NCBI RefSeq assembly: GCF_047219225.1
Contig: NZ_CP178208.1
Span: forward strand, 3,224,001 to 3,288,000
DNA: 64,000 nt
Direction of reading: 5' to 3'
DNA from: IMCC45349 sp047219225
GTDB lineage: Bacteria; Bacteroidota; Bacteroidia; Flavobacteriales; Flavobacteriaceae
Of the stretch, positions 54,266-62,315 are shown one piece after another. Under the pieces are notes generated by a model. That model saw only the letters and a program-made list of their open reading frames with translations. It searched no databases and was not told the origin of the DNA. How positions within the stretch are numbered: the stretch's first letter is position 1; the number at the start of each line of letters is the position of its first letter. The position numbers and the translations under genes were made by a program.

Positions 54266-54298
54266 TTTATATAAACACGTTTTAATGGTTTATATAAA
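54266..54298 (-). promoter_or_regulatory. Perfect hairpin in the leader of the 53653 gene
   Basis: TTTATATAAAC (54266-54276) and GTTTATATAAA (54288-54298) form a perfect 11-bp inverted repeat around an 11-base loop. It lies between the promoter and the start codon, without a T-tract, so it is a leader structure or binding site. Confidence 0.55.
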
Positions 54299-54356
54299 AG
54301 TGTTAAACGAAGTTAGCGGTTTTTAGTAAGAAAATCAATACGTATTTACACGTATT
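54282..54356 (-). promoter_or_regulatory. Promoter copy A, before the 53653 gene
   Basis: On the minus strand, an AATACG...CGTATT inverted repeat (54337-54356) precedes TTG (complement of 54336-54338). A 20-bp spacer and TAACTTCG (complement of 54308-54315) follow. The stretch is a near-copy of 55208-55278. Confidence 0.6.
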
Positions 54357-54358
54357 TT

Positions 54359-55189
54359 TTATACATAATCTTCTTGGTTGTACAGTAAAACTTCGTCGGT
54401 TAAGTCAACAATTTCAATGGCTTTTTTGGTAATTAGTTTTTTTCTATCGCTAAACGATACCATATCTAAAGCATCTGCTTCAGACATACCATTAAGTATA
54501 TTTTCATGGATATTACTTGGTGTTAAATGCCTATTTAAACGTACACCTGCAACTCTGTAAGCCAACACACCTCCGTTTACACCATCTATATTATAACCAA
54601 CGCTTTTTTTCCACTTTAAAGAAAAGTTTGCATCTACATCAGCATTGGCTGTATTAGCCTTAGCATCTAAATTAAACCCTAAAGAGCCTCCTTTATTACC
54701 ACTAAACTGTAAGTAATACTTATCGGCATACACCAAACCTTTAACTACATATACTTTGGACGAGAGCTCTCCAGATACATATTTACTCAACAGTTCCTTA
54801 CGAAACTCTACAAAGTTTTTAATGCTTTGTTGCCTTACGCCTTGTACTTTTAAAAACATTTCGTTTTCGTTAGAAAATTCAACTGCTAAACCAGCTTCGT
54901 TAACTTTAAAATGCTCAGACATTACAGCTTCTCCTTTTAACTTGGTAGTTAAATTAACACTTGCACTTGAGGTAATGTTTTTATTTACCTTTTTGCCTTC
55001 AACAAACATGACATTAGAAGGATTAAATACAGACGAGTCTACTTCGGCAATGATATCTTTTTTCTTTAGTAATATATCGCCAATAGACAAGGTGCTATCA
55101 CTTGTTATTAAAGGAATGTAGTTACGTCCATACAATTTAGAAATTTGACGTTTTAATATCCTTGCTTGTTTTCTGGTTAATTCGCTCAT
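54359..55189 (-). CDS. Gasdermin-like candidate pore-forming protein
   Basis: 276 aa, no signal peptide, no Cys. N-terminal helix (1-20) is followed by 'YIPLITSDSTLSIGDIL' (24-40), like the start of a gasdermin-N domain. Residues 70-90 and 94-118 alternate hydrophobic and polar residues, as do 169-178 and 181-193 (A, V, A, F, L, W), with turn NT at 179-180: two amphipathic beta-hairpins. 'SKVYVVKGLVYADKYYLQFS' and 'NGGVLAYRVAGVRL' resemble 'YVV.EV' and 'LAFRV.QL.V' of animal gasdermins. C-terminal residues 222-276 could be an inhibitory tail. No adjacent protease and no N-terminal Cys, unlike typical bacterial gasdermins. The comparison is by eye only; other pore-forming or beta-barrel folds remain possible. 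Confidence 0.45.
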   Translation of the reverse strand: MSELTRKQARILKRQISKLYGRNYIPLITSDSTLSIGDILLKKKDIIAEVDSSVFNPSNVMFVEGKKVNKNITSSASVNLTTKLKGEAVMSEHFKVNEAGLAVEFSNENEMFLKVQGVRQQSIKNFVEFRKELLSKYVSGELSSKVYVVKGLVYADKYYLQFSGNKGGSLGFNLDAKANTANADVDANFSLKWKKSVGYNIDGVNGGVLAYRVAGVRLNRHLTPSNIHENILNGMSEADALDMVSFSDRKKLITKKAIEIVDLTDEVLLYNQEDYV

Positions 55190-55207
55190 GGTAAAAATAG
55201 ATTTGAT

Positions 55208-55278
55208 TAATGCTTTAAAAGTGTAAAACGAAGCTAAGGTTTTTAACTTATAAATTCAATACGTAGAATTACGTATTA
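55208..55278 (-). promoter_or_regulatory. Promoter copy B, before the gasdermin-like gene
   Basis: On the minus strand, AATACGTA-N4-TACGTATT (55259-55278, perfect 8-bp arms) precedes TTG (complement of 55258-55260). A 20-bp spacer and TAGCTTCG (complement of 55230-55237) follow. Spacing and sequence match copy A at 54282-54356. Confidence 0.65.
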
Positions 55279-55342
55279 ACACTTCCCTACGTTAACTTAT
55301 AAACACTTAAAAGTCAACTCAAAAAAACTATTTAACATTTTT

Positions 55343-55357
55343 TGGCACGTTGTTTGG
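55343..55357 (+). promoter_or_regulatory. Sigma-54-like promoter of the 55395 gene
   Basis: TGGCAC (55343-55348), 5 bp, TTGG (55354-55357), with GG-N10-GG spacing. Same signature as at 51277-51291. The predicted start of transcription is near 55368, which rules out the ATG at 55368. Confidence 0.5.
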
Positions 55358-55394
55358 TAACTACTAAATGTATTCAATCCAAAAACGAACAATT

Positions 55395-56585
55395 ATGAAA
55401 AATTTACGCAAATTTCCAGAGCACTTAATCAACGTTCATGGTGTGAGCAAAAAACTAGTTTTTATGTTAGCATTGCTCCTAACAGGTTTTACAGCCTTTG
55501 CAACCAACATTACCAGCAGTACACATAATGCATCTACAAGAGCCTTTGTGAGAGGTTATGGTAATTCGTTCATATTTGTTGAACAAGGTGTGGAATTTGC
55601 GGTATTTCCAGATGGTCAGTTTGACTTTAATGTAGAACGCTATGGTCCTGACTTTAGTGCTTATGCAGATTTTGGAAATGTAAGTATCAGTTTTAATTCT
55701 GGACACAGCTATGATGCGTATGTACAATACGATGATTATGGTGCTGTAATTCAAATTGAAAATGTACCAGTTTACTACGATTACTATGGTAGAATTATTC
55801 AGGCTGGTAACGTTCATATTAACTACAACACTAGAGGTTATATTACACGTGTTGGTAGTATGTATGTACATTATAACAGATACAATAGATTTTCGCATTG
55901 TACAGGATACATAAACATTTATAACAGACATTATGTATATAGACCTTGGCATAGATACTATGTGGCTCCAGTAGTAGACTTATGTATTGTTTTTAACAGA
56001 CCATACAGAAGGTATTACAGACCTGTAAGACATTATTATTACAGACCATATAGAGATAATTTTAGACCAAGAGTATCGTATACTCACGGAAGACGTGGTA
56101 CTAAAGTAGCACATAGTGGTAGACGTAGTGATAGGTACAAGCAAAGTAGTACACCTAGACGTAACACATCAGTAGCAACTACTTCTACTCCTAGACGTAA
56201 TAATGCAAACATGTCTACACCAAGACGTAACAATGCTAATGCTACAACTTCTACACCAAGAAGAAATGTAACAACAAATGCACCACGTTCTTCTAGTAAT
56301 ACTAGTGTTAGACCTAGAACAAGTACACCAAGAGTTGCAACAACTCCAAGAACAAATACAAAACCTAGAGTTAAACCTAAATCTAGAAAGTCGGTTACTA
56401 AACCTAGAACAACGTCTAAACCTAAATATGCTTCTAAACCTAGAACATCTAGAAGTAATAAAACAGTGAAGCAACGTAGTAACAGAAGTAAACAGTCTTC
56501 TACACGTGTTGCAAAAACATCAAGAAAAAAAAGTAGTTCGTCAAGATCGAGCAATTCAAGATCATCAAGACGAGGAAAAATATAA
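55395..56585 (+). CDS. Secreted repeat protein with basic low-complexity tail, paralog of 51358
   Basis: 396 aa from the ATG at 55395. Signal peptide with a long n-region ends near 'LLTGFTAFATN'. The core 'IFVEQGVEFAVFPDGQFDFN' matches the 51358 protein. Repeats of about 21 residues follow ('YDYYGRIIQAGNVHINYNTR', 'GYITRVGSMYVHYNRYNRFS'). A C-terminal region of about 180 residues is rich in Arg, Ser, Thr and Pro (many 'TPRRN' units) and very basic. It probably binds polyanions or cell-surface polymers; this is inference. It has the same promoter signature and 3' motif as its paralog. Confidence 0.78.
   Translation: MKNLRKFPEHLINVHGVSKKLVFMLALLLTGFTAFATNITSSTHNASTRAFVRGYGNSFIFVEQGVEFAVFPDGQFDFNVERYGPDFSAYADFGNVSISFNSGHSYDAYVQYDDYGAVIQIENVPVYYDYYGRIIQAGNVHINYNTRGYITRVGSMYVHYNRYNRFSHCTGYINIYNRHYVYRPWHRYYVAPVVDLCIVFNRPYRRYYRPVRHYYYRPYRDNFRPRVSYTHGRRGTKVAHSGRRSDRYKQSSTPRRNTSVATTSTPRRNNANMSTPRRNNANATTSTPRRNVTTNAPRSSSNTSVRPRTSTPRVATTPRTNTKPRVKPKSRKSVTKPRTTSKPKYASKPRTSRSNKTVKQRSNRSKQSSTRVAKTSRKKSSSSRSSNSRSSRRGKI
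56140..56470 (+). repeat. Degenerate repeats encoding TPRRN units
   Basis: The coding sequence repeats variants of ACACCAAGACGTAACAATGC, giving 'STPRRNN' several times, then 'KPRT'-like units. The copies are diverged and irregular, consistent with slippage and drift in a low-complexity tail. Confidence 0.7.
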
Positions 56586-56590
56586 AAATT

Positions 56591-56603
56591 TTGGTTGGTT
56601 AGT
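56591..56603 (+). repeat. 3'-UTR motif shared with the paralog (copy 2)
   Basis: TTGGTTGGTTAGT begins 5 bp after the stop codon of 55395 and is identical to 52050-52062. Confidence 0.7.
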
Positions 56604-56607
56604 TAGG

Positions 56608-56648
56608 AATCCTGCAAGTTTAAGCATTAGTGCTCTTGCAGGATTTTT
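56608..56648. terminator. Terminator between the 55395 and flippase genes
   Basis: AATCCTGCAAG (56608-56618) pairs with CTTGCAGGATT (56635-56645), an 11-bp stem followed by a T-run. It lies between convergent genes. Confidence 0.85.
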
Positions 56649-56652
56649 CTTT

Positions 56653-58107
56653 TTATCGCTTAATTACTTTATTAATAAGCTTAGAAATATCCTCACTAAA
56701 ATTAAGTCTGTAAATCACCAATGTATAACATAAAGCTATTAGCAACGACTTTAGTGCAATATTCACAAATGCATGAAACGGAAACTCCCAAAAATAAAAG
56801 AGTCCTCCTATAAAAGTTATAAGTATTATTGTTTTAAATGTTTCAGCAGAAAAAGGTGTCATTTTAAACTTTAGGTACACAAATGCTACTTTAGCTAAAT
56901 TATATACTACTATTGAAGTAAAAGTAGCAATAGCTGCACCATTAATACCATATTTTGGAATTAATAATATATTTAAAACCACAGTTGTTATTGCTAAAAA
57001 AGCACCTAAAACTAAAACAACTCTGTAATAATCACTATTAAACAAAATGGCATTATTATTACCTATAATATTATCAGACAGTTTTGCTAAACTCACTAGT
57101 AATACTACCATTAAAGCACCACTATACTCTGAAGGAATAATGTTATAAAGCTCATTAATATTTAAAATTATAAGCAGAAAGATTAATCCGCTAATAACAA
57201 ATAGGTTTAAGGAACTTTTTTTATACAGAATAGCTAACTCCTTTGTATTATTTTCGTTTAAAAGCTTAGCAGTAATAGGATTCACTATTTGATGCATAGA
57301 GCGTGCAGGTACTCCAATTACTGAAGCTATATAAATGGCTACACCATAAAAGGCGACGTTTTCAATAACTAAAAACTCACCAATCATAAATTTATCTATC
57401 TCTAGAATAATACTACCAACAGAACCAGCAATAATGATAAGTAATGTATACTTAATAATTTTTGATAGCTCTGGTACTTTTCCAAAACGAATGATAGGTC
57501 TTCTAATACTAAAAGCATAAAAAAGCATTATAATAGTACGTAAACCATAAGCTACCACCAAACCATATATAAACTGGTCAAGTGTAATTAGTTCAAGATA
57601 AATACCTAAAATTAAAATCATGGTTGTAATGCGATGAAACACTTCTTTCATAAAGTTTCCAAACACACTTTGTAACTGCACTTTTGCCCAAGCATAAAAC
57701 ACTTCAAAGTAAGATAGGAATACTGCTGCGGCAAATATTAACCATACATAGTCCTCTATAATAGCATTCTTTTTAGAAACAAATGCTACAATAAAATCGT
57801 AAGACACATAGCCTATAATTCCTAATGGAATAATTATAAACAAAGGTAAAATGAGCATTAACGTTAAAAAGCTATTAACGTTATTTCGTGTTTTAAATGA
57901 TGAATAAAACTTAATTAATGTGTTGTGCACTCCTAATGCTAAAATTGGCATCATAACATGTGCAGTAGAGAGTACAAAAGCTGCTAAACCATGGTAGTTA
58001 TTTGGTAAAAACTTGGTGTATAAAAACAAAACATTAATGGCTCCAATACCAAAACCTAAATAGGTAATGATGGTGTTTTTTAATGATTGATTTTGTACAA
58101 CTCCCAT
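56653..58107 (-). CDS. Polysaccharide flippase (Wzx/MATE-like)
   Basis: 484 aa with about 12-14 membrane segments, of the polysaccharide_synt/MVF superfamily. Typical features are the start 'MGVVQNQSLKNTIITYLGFG', 'TKFLPNNYHGLAAFVLSTAH' and the C-terminal repeat of the MATE-like fold. It should flip a lipid-linked saccharide across the inner membrane. Its start codon shares one base with the glycosyltransferase stop codon, so the genes are cotranscribed (YfhO, GT, flippase). Confidence 0.86.
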   Translation of the reverse strand: MGVVQNQSLKNTIITYLGFGIGAINVLFLYTKFLPNNYHGLAAFVLSTAHVMMPILALGVHNTLIKFYSSFKTRNNVNSFLTLMLILPLFIIIPLGIIGYVSYDFIVAFVSKKNAIIEDYVWLIFAAAVFLSYFEVFYAWAKVQLQSVFGNFMKEVFHRITTMILILGIYLELITLDQFIYGLVVAYGLRTIIMLFYAFSIRRPIIRFGKVPELSKIIKYTLLIIIAGSVGSIILEIDKFMIGEFLVIENVAFYGVAIYIASVIGVPARSMHQIVNPITAKLLNENNTKELAILYKKSSLNLFVISGLIFLLIILNINELYNIIPSEYSGALMVVLLVSLAKLSDNIIGNNNAILFNSDYYRVVLVLGAFLAITTVVLNILLIPKYGINGAAIATFTSIVVYNLAKVAFVYLKFKMTPFSAETFKTIILITFIGGLFYFWEFPFHAFVNIALKSLLIALCYTLVIYRLNFSEDISKLINKVIKR

Positions 58108-59390
58108 TATGATTGCAAGATTAAATTTGCTAATTTTTTGGTTAATGCTTTTCTACTATATTGTTGTAATCCTATTGGATGACTTTGTAAACTATTAGAC
58201 TTAAACGCTTTATAATAGTCCAAAATTGTACGTTTTAAAGCATCGTAATCTGTATAATAAAAGTAAACTCCTGTATTAGTAGTTTTAATAATATGTGCTA
58301 CATCAGAACCCTGAGGGCCAATAGCAATTATTGGTCTGTGAGACTTCATATATTCAAACAACTTTCCAGGAATGATGCATTTTGTATCTTCTGAGTCTAT
58401 TTCAATTTGCAATAATACTTGCGATTGTCTTTGGTAGACTATAGCTTCAGTATGCGACACATAGCCAACTAAAGATACATAATCTTTTAGTTGATGTTCC
58501 TCAATACTTGCAATTACATCATTACTTACAGCTCCAACAAGTTGTAATTTAAAATCGTTTTTAAAAGATGTGTTTTCTTTTATTAAATCTCGTATAACTT
58601 CCCAAAGCACCTTAGGATTTCGTCCAGATAATAACGAACCAATATGTGATAATGTAAAGTGAGTATCCAAACTTATAGCTTCAACTTTTTCATAATCATA
58701 TCCATTTGTGATTACCGAAATGGGTTTGGAAGTAATAGTTTTGAATTCTTCTTTTGTGACAAAACTTGTAACTATAATTTCATCAGCAGTATTTAAAACC
58801 TGAGATTCTAAATCTTTATGCTTTTGATGTGCTTTAGCACTTAATTTTAGTCGTTTATGATAACCTATAGTTGTCCAAGGGTCTCTAAAATCGGCTAACC
58901 ACTTCACTCCTAGTTTAGATTTTAACTCTAACCCAATTAAATGCAAACTATGTGGTGGTCCAGTTGTAATTATAGTGTCTATAGCATTTTCGGCAATATA
59001 ATTTTCTAAAAAATGTACTGATGGCTTTATCCAATTTTTACGTGCATCTGGAATAAAAAAGTTACCTCTAATATAAAGTAAAAAGCGCTCAACTATAGAT
59101 TGTTTTTTCTTTTCTGAAATGATGCCTTTACTAATTGTAGAAGCATGCTTTTTTGAAAACAATTGTGCTAGCTTATAAGGCTCTTTTATAGGATGTTTTA
59201 AAATAGTAATATCGTTAGGAATCTCACTAACTAAACTATCATCAACGATAGGATAGCTGGGATTTTCTGGTACATATACAATAGGCTCTACATTATAATC
59301 ACGAAGGTACTTTACAAATTTTAACCAACGTTGTACTCCAGGACCTCCAGCTGGTGGCCAATAATACGCTATAATGAGTGCTTTTTTCAT
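58107..59390 (-). CDS. Glycosyltransferase (GT4-like)
   Basis: 427 aa GT-B fold. N-terminal Rossmann start 'KKALIIAYYWPPAGGPGVQR' with 'WLKFVKYLRDYNVEPIVYVP'. C-terminal donor domain has 'FTLSHIGSLLSGRNPKVLWE', 'LVGYVSHTEAIVYQRQSQVL' and 'KCIIPGKLFEYMKSHRPIIA', the last being the conserved E-containing motif of GT4. Donor sugar unknown. The gene overlaps YfhO by 4 bases and the flippase by one. Confidence 0.88.
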   Translation of the reverse strand: MKKALIIAYYWPPAGGPGVQRWLKFVKYLRDYNVEPIVYVPENPSYPIVDDSLVSEIPNDITILKHPIKEPYKLAQLFSKKHASTISKGIISEKKKQSIVERFLLYIRGNFFIPDARKNWIKPSVHFLENYIAENAIDTIITTGPPHSLHLIGLELKSKLGVKWLADFRDPWTTIGYHKRLKLSAKAHQKHKDLESQVLNTADEIIVTSFVTKEEFKTITSKPISVITNGYDYEKVEAISLDTHFTLSHIGSLLSGRNPKVLWEVIRDLIKENTSFKNDFKLQLVGAVSNDVIASIEEHQLKDYVSLVGYVSHTEAIVYQRQSQVLLQIEIDSEDTKCIIPGKLFEYMKSHRPIIAIGPQGSDVAHIIKTTNTGVYFYYTDYDALKRTILDYYKAFKSNSLQSHPIGLQQYSRKALTKKLANLILQS

Positions 59391-61807
59391 TTCTTTTTAA
59401 ACTCCCAAAATAAGCCTCCTAAAAGCAATATGCCAAGTAAAACCGAACTAGCTAAAGCAATACTACTACCAGTTTTTACTACTTGTGGTTCAAACTTAAA
59501 CTCAATTGTATGCTTTCCATTAGGAATTGGTAATCCTCTTAAAATATAGTTTACACGATAATGTGACACTTCTTGACCATCGATATAAGCTTTCCAACCT
59601 TGTCCATAATAGTTTTCTGAAAACACTGCAAAACCTTTGTTTCCATTATAAGAGTCATACTTAATATAATTTGGCTTATAATCTATCACTACAATGGAAG
59701 CTGTAGAATCTTTTGCATACTTATTAGCTAAGGCACTTTCCTTAACAAATGGCTTTACATAAACTGCGCTAGATTTTGTATTTAATGTATCCAAAGCCTT
59801 TATTTCAGTATTGGCGTCTTCAACTTGTACTAAGTTTTCAATAAACCAAACATTACCATTTGCTTCGTCGTTAGTATAAGGTACTACTTGTCCATCTTCA
59901 GCTTGAGCTATAACATACTTAGTGTTAAGCATATTTAAAACACCTAAATGGTTTTGAGATAAATAGAAATCATTTATTTCATTAAAGCGTCTCATTTTTG
60001 CAGCATGATAACCATTTAATGAATTATGAAAATAAGATGATCTTGTAGAACCAGTTGTTATATCGTAAACTCTAAAATTAGATTTATCTTTTAAAATCTC
60101 CTTATCTGCATCATTAGTTTGGTAAGGTTTATTTACCTGAATAGCAGAAACAAAATTTTCGTTATTTACATAACGTCTATCAACAACTACCAAATCAAAT
60201 AACAACAGAGCTGTAAAAGCTACCACTACTATTTTTTCAGATAGTTTTTGTTTTAAATAATACCAAATGACTCCTGCAGATAATAACACTAATATTAAAG
60301 TACGTAAGGTATCTGTTGTAAATATAGCTGCACGATCTTCTCTAACTGCATCTATAAATTTTTGTCCGTAATTTTGACGGTAAAAACCATCGCTACCTCC
60401 AACAAAATCAAACACACCTCCTACTTTTAATAGTAAGAATAAAACAGCTAATCCAGCAGTAATAATAGTTGTAAGTTTTAAAGCTTTAAGCTTTTCTTCT
60501 TCCTTATTAAAATCGTTAAACAAGCGTACCAATCCAAAAATTCCTAAAATTGGAATACACAACTCCAAAATTACCTGAATAGAACTTACTGCTCTAAATT
60601 TATTGTAAAGTGGGAAATAGTCTATAAATAAATCGGTTAAGAAACCTAAATTCTTACCATACGATAGTAATAAGGACATTACTGTTCCTGCTACTAACCA
60701 CCATTTTAAACGTCCTTTAACTAAAAACAACGCAAATACAAACAAGAATATAATTACTGCACCTACATAAGCTGGGGCTTCTACAATTGGCTGACTTCCC
60801 CAATACATTGGTGCTTCCTTCGATTCGTTTAATGCTTGAATTGACGTTGCACCTAAAGCACGAAAAGCATCATAAGTATTTGAGTCTCTACCAACATCTT
60901 CTCTATTCCCTCCTCCCATAAAACGAGGAATAAACAAATTGAAACTCTCTAATTTTCCGTAACTATATTGTGTAATATATTCTCTATCTAGTCCACTAGA
61001 CGCTTCTTTAGGAGAGCCATCAGCATTTATAGTTAATTCACTTTTGCCACGAGTACTTTCCTTGACATATTCTTGAGTAGCCATAATATTTGTAGCGTTC
61101 ATACCTATGGCTAATACCACAGCAGCTACTAGAATACCAACAGACTTAAAAAAGTGTGGTAATACCTGCTTTTTATAAGCATCTATTAAATACGCAATTC
61201 CTAATACTATCACCAACAACATTAAGTAATAGGTCATTTGAAAATGGTTAGCAACAATTTCCAAAGCCATAGCTACTGCTGTGAGTAAAAATCCTAAAAC
61301 ATATTTTTTACGAAACGTAAGTATGATACCTGATAAAACTAAAGGCATATAAGCTATCGCATGAGCTTTTGAGTTATGACCAACTCCTAAAATAATTATG
61401 AGATATGTAGAAAACCCAAACGCTAAAGCTCCAAGTGCAGCAAGTTTAAAATCTACTTTTAAAACCAATAAGAGTATATAAAAACTCAATAAATAAAGAA
61501 ATAAATAATCGGCTGGTCGCGGTAAAAAACGTAACGACAAGTCTAACTTCTTTATATAGTTATGAGGATACTTAGCACCTAATTGGTAAGTAGGCATACC
61601 TCCAAAAGCACTATTTGTCCAATAGGTTTCTTGACCAGTTTGCTCGCGAAAATCGTTTTGCTGCTTAGCCATTCCTATGTATTGAGCAATATCACTTTGA
61701 TAAATTTCCTGTCCTTTTAAAACAGGATTGAAATATGCTAGAGCTACCACTACAAAACCTATAACAATAAGTATGTGTGGAAGTAATTTTTTAAATGAAA
61801 ATGTCAT
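59387..61807 (-). CDS. YfhO-family membrane protein
   Basis: 806 aa with about 12 membrane segments and a large extracytoplasmic C-terminal domain before a final segment. The N-terminus 'YFNPVLKGQEIYQSDIAQYI' and 'SAFGGMPTYQLGAKYPHN' are characteristic. The C-terminal 'FVRWFSENYYGQGWKAYIDG'-type region is seen here as 'AVFSENYYGQGWKAYIDGQE' and 'GLPIPNGKHTIEFKFEP'. In Firmicutes YfhO is a GT-C-type glycosyltransferase decorating teichoic acids. Here a role in a lipid-linked glycan with the adjacent GT and flippase is inferred. Confidence 0.9.
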   Translation of the reverse strand: MTFSFKKLLPHILIVIGFVVVALAYFNPVLKGQEIYQSDIAQYIGMAKQQNDFREQTGQETYWTNSAFGGMPTYQLGAKYPHNYIKKLDLSLRFLPRPADYLFLYLLSFYILLLVLKVDFKLAALGALAFGFSTYLIIILGVGHNSKAHAIAYMPLVLSGIILTFRKKYVLGFLLTAVAMALEIVANHFQMTYYLMLLVIVLGIAYLIDAYKKQVLPHFFKSVGILVAAVVLAIGMNATNIMATQEYVKESTRGKSELTINADGSPKEASSGLDREYITQYSYGKLESFNLFIPRFMGGGNREDVGRDSNTYDAFRALGATSIQALNESKEAPMYWGSQPIVEAPAYVGAVIIFLFVFALFLVKGRLKWWLVAGTVMSLLLSYGKNLGFLTDLFIDYFPLYNKFRAVSSIQVILELCIPILGIFGLVRLFNDFNKEEEKLKALKLTTIITAGLAVLFLLLKVGGVFDFVGGSDGFYRQNYGQKFIDAVREDRAAIFTTDTLRTLILVLLSAGVIWYYLKQKLSEKIVVVAFTALLLFDLVVVDRRYVNNENFVSAIQVNKPYQTNDADKEILKDKSNFRVYDITTGSTRSSYFHNSLNGYHAAKMRRFNEINDFYLSQNHLGVLNMLNTKYVIAQAEDGQVVPYTNDEANGNVWFIENLVQVEDANTEIKALDTLNTKSSAVYVKPFVKESALANKYAKDSTASIVVIDYKPNYIKYDSYNGNKGFAVFSENYYGQGWKAYIDGQEVSHYRVNYILRGLPIPNGKHTIEFKFEPQVVKTGSSIALASSVLLGILLLGGLFWEFKKK

Positions 61808-61838
61808 GAAATAGTTATGAAAGTATTATTGTAGAAAA

Positions 61839-62132
61839 TTAATCAATTTCTTCGTAATCTACATATTCGCCTACATCTTTATTAGAACTTTTAGTTTTAT
61901 TAGGCATTTTATCTATAGAAATCTCACCTTCTTTCTTTCTATTTTGTTGCTGTTGTTGGTGTTGCCCAAATTGTTGTCCAAACTGCTGGCCAAAACGTTG
62001 CTCTGCTTTTTTTGCGACATATTTCATTAGAAATGGTGCAAATAGTCTTGATAAAATTTTAAGACCATACCAAACCAACATAATTATTAAAATGGTTTTC
62101 ACTAAACCAACAAGAGATGCGTACTGTGGCAT
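61839..62132 (-). CDS. DUF4834-like small membrane protein
   Basis: 97 aa. One membrane segment (about 8-30, 'LVKTILIIMLVWYGLKILSR'), then a Gln-rich linker ('FGQQFGQQFGQHQQQQQ') and an acidic tail. This matches the flavobacterial DUF4834 pattern. It lies 31 bp upstream of the YfhO gene in the same direction and may head that operon. Function unknown. Confidence 0.75.
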   Translation of the reverse strand: MPQYASLVGLVKTILIIMLVWYGLKILSRLFAPFLMKYVAKKAEQRFGQQFGQQFGQHQQQQQNRKKEGEISIDKMPNKTKSSNKDVGEYVDYEEID

Positions 62133-62288
62133 ACTAAAAAATATTTTCTCAAAAATACAATTCTTCTATTTTATATAGCGTTTTAACTTCATAAAAAATT
62201 AATAAAATTCTTAAAATCTAAACTATTCACACCTACTTGCATTGCATTTTTCCTATTTATTTTATGACAAAAAATGAAAAAAATTGTG

Positions 62289-62296
62289 TAGGTTTG
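62289..62296 (+). promoter_or_regulatory. -7 box of the 62316 gene
   Basis: TAGGTTTG matches TANNTTTG and lies 19 bp before the ATG at 62316. Confidence 0.4.
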
Positions 62297-62315
62297 ATAA
62301 ATAACAAATTCAATA

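Noticed and set aside
55479..56554. Long antisense frames on the minus strand opposite the 55395 gene
   Set aside because: They are low-complexity shadows of the basic repeat region, with no start context or plausible protein composition.
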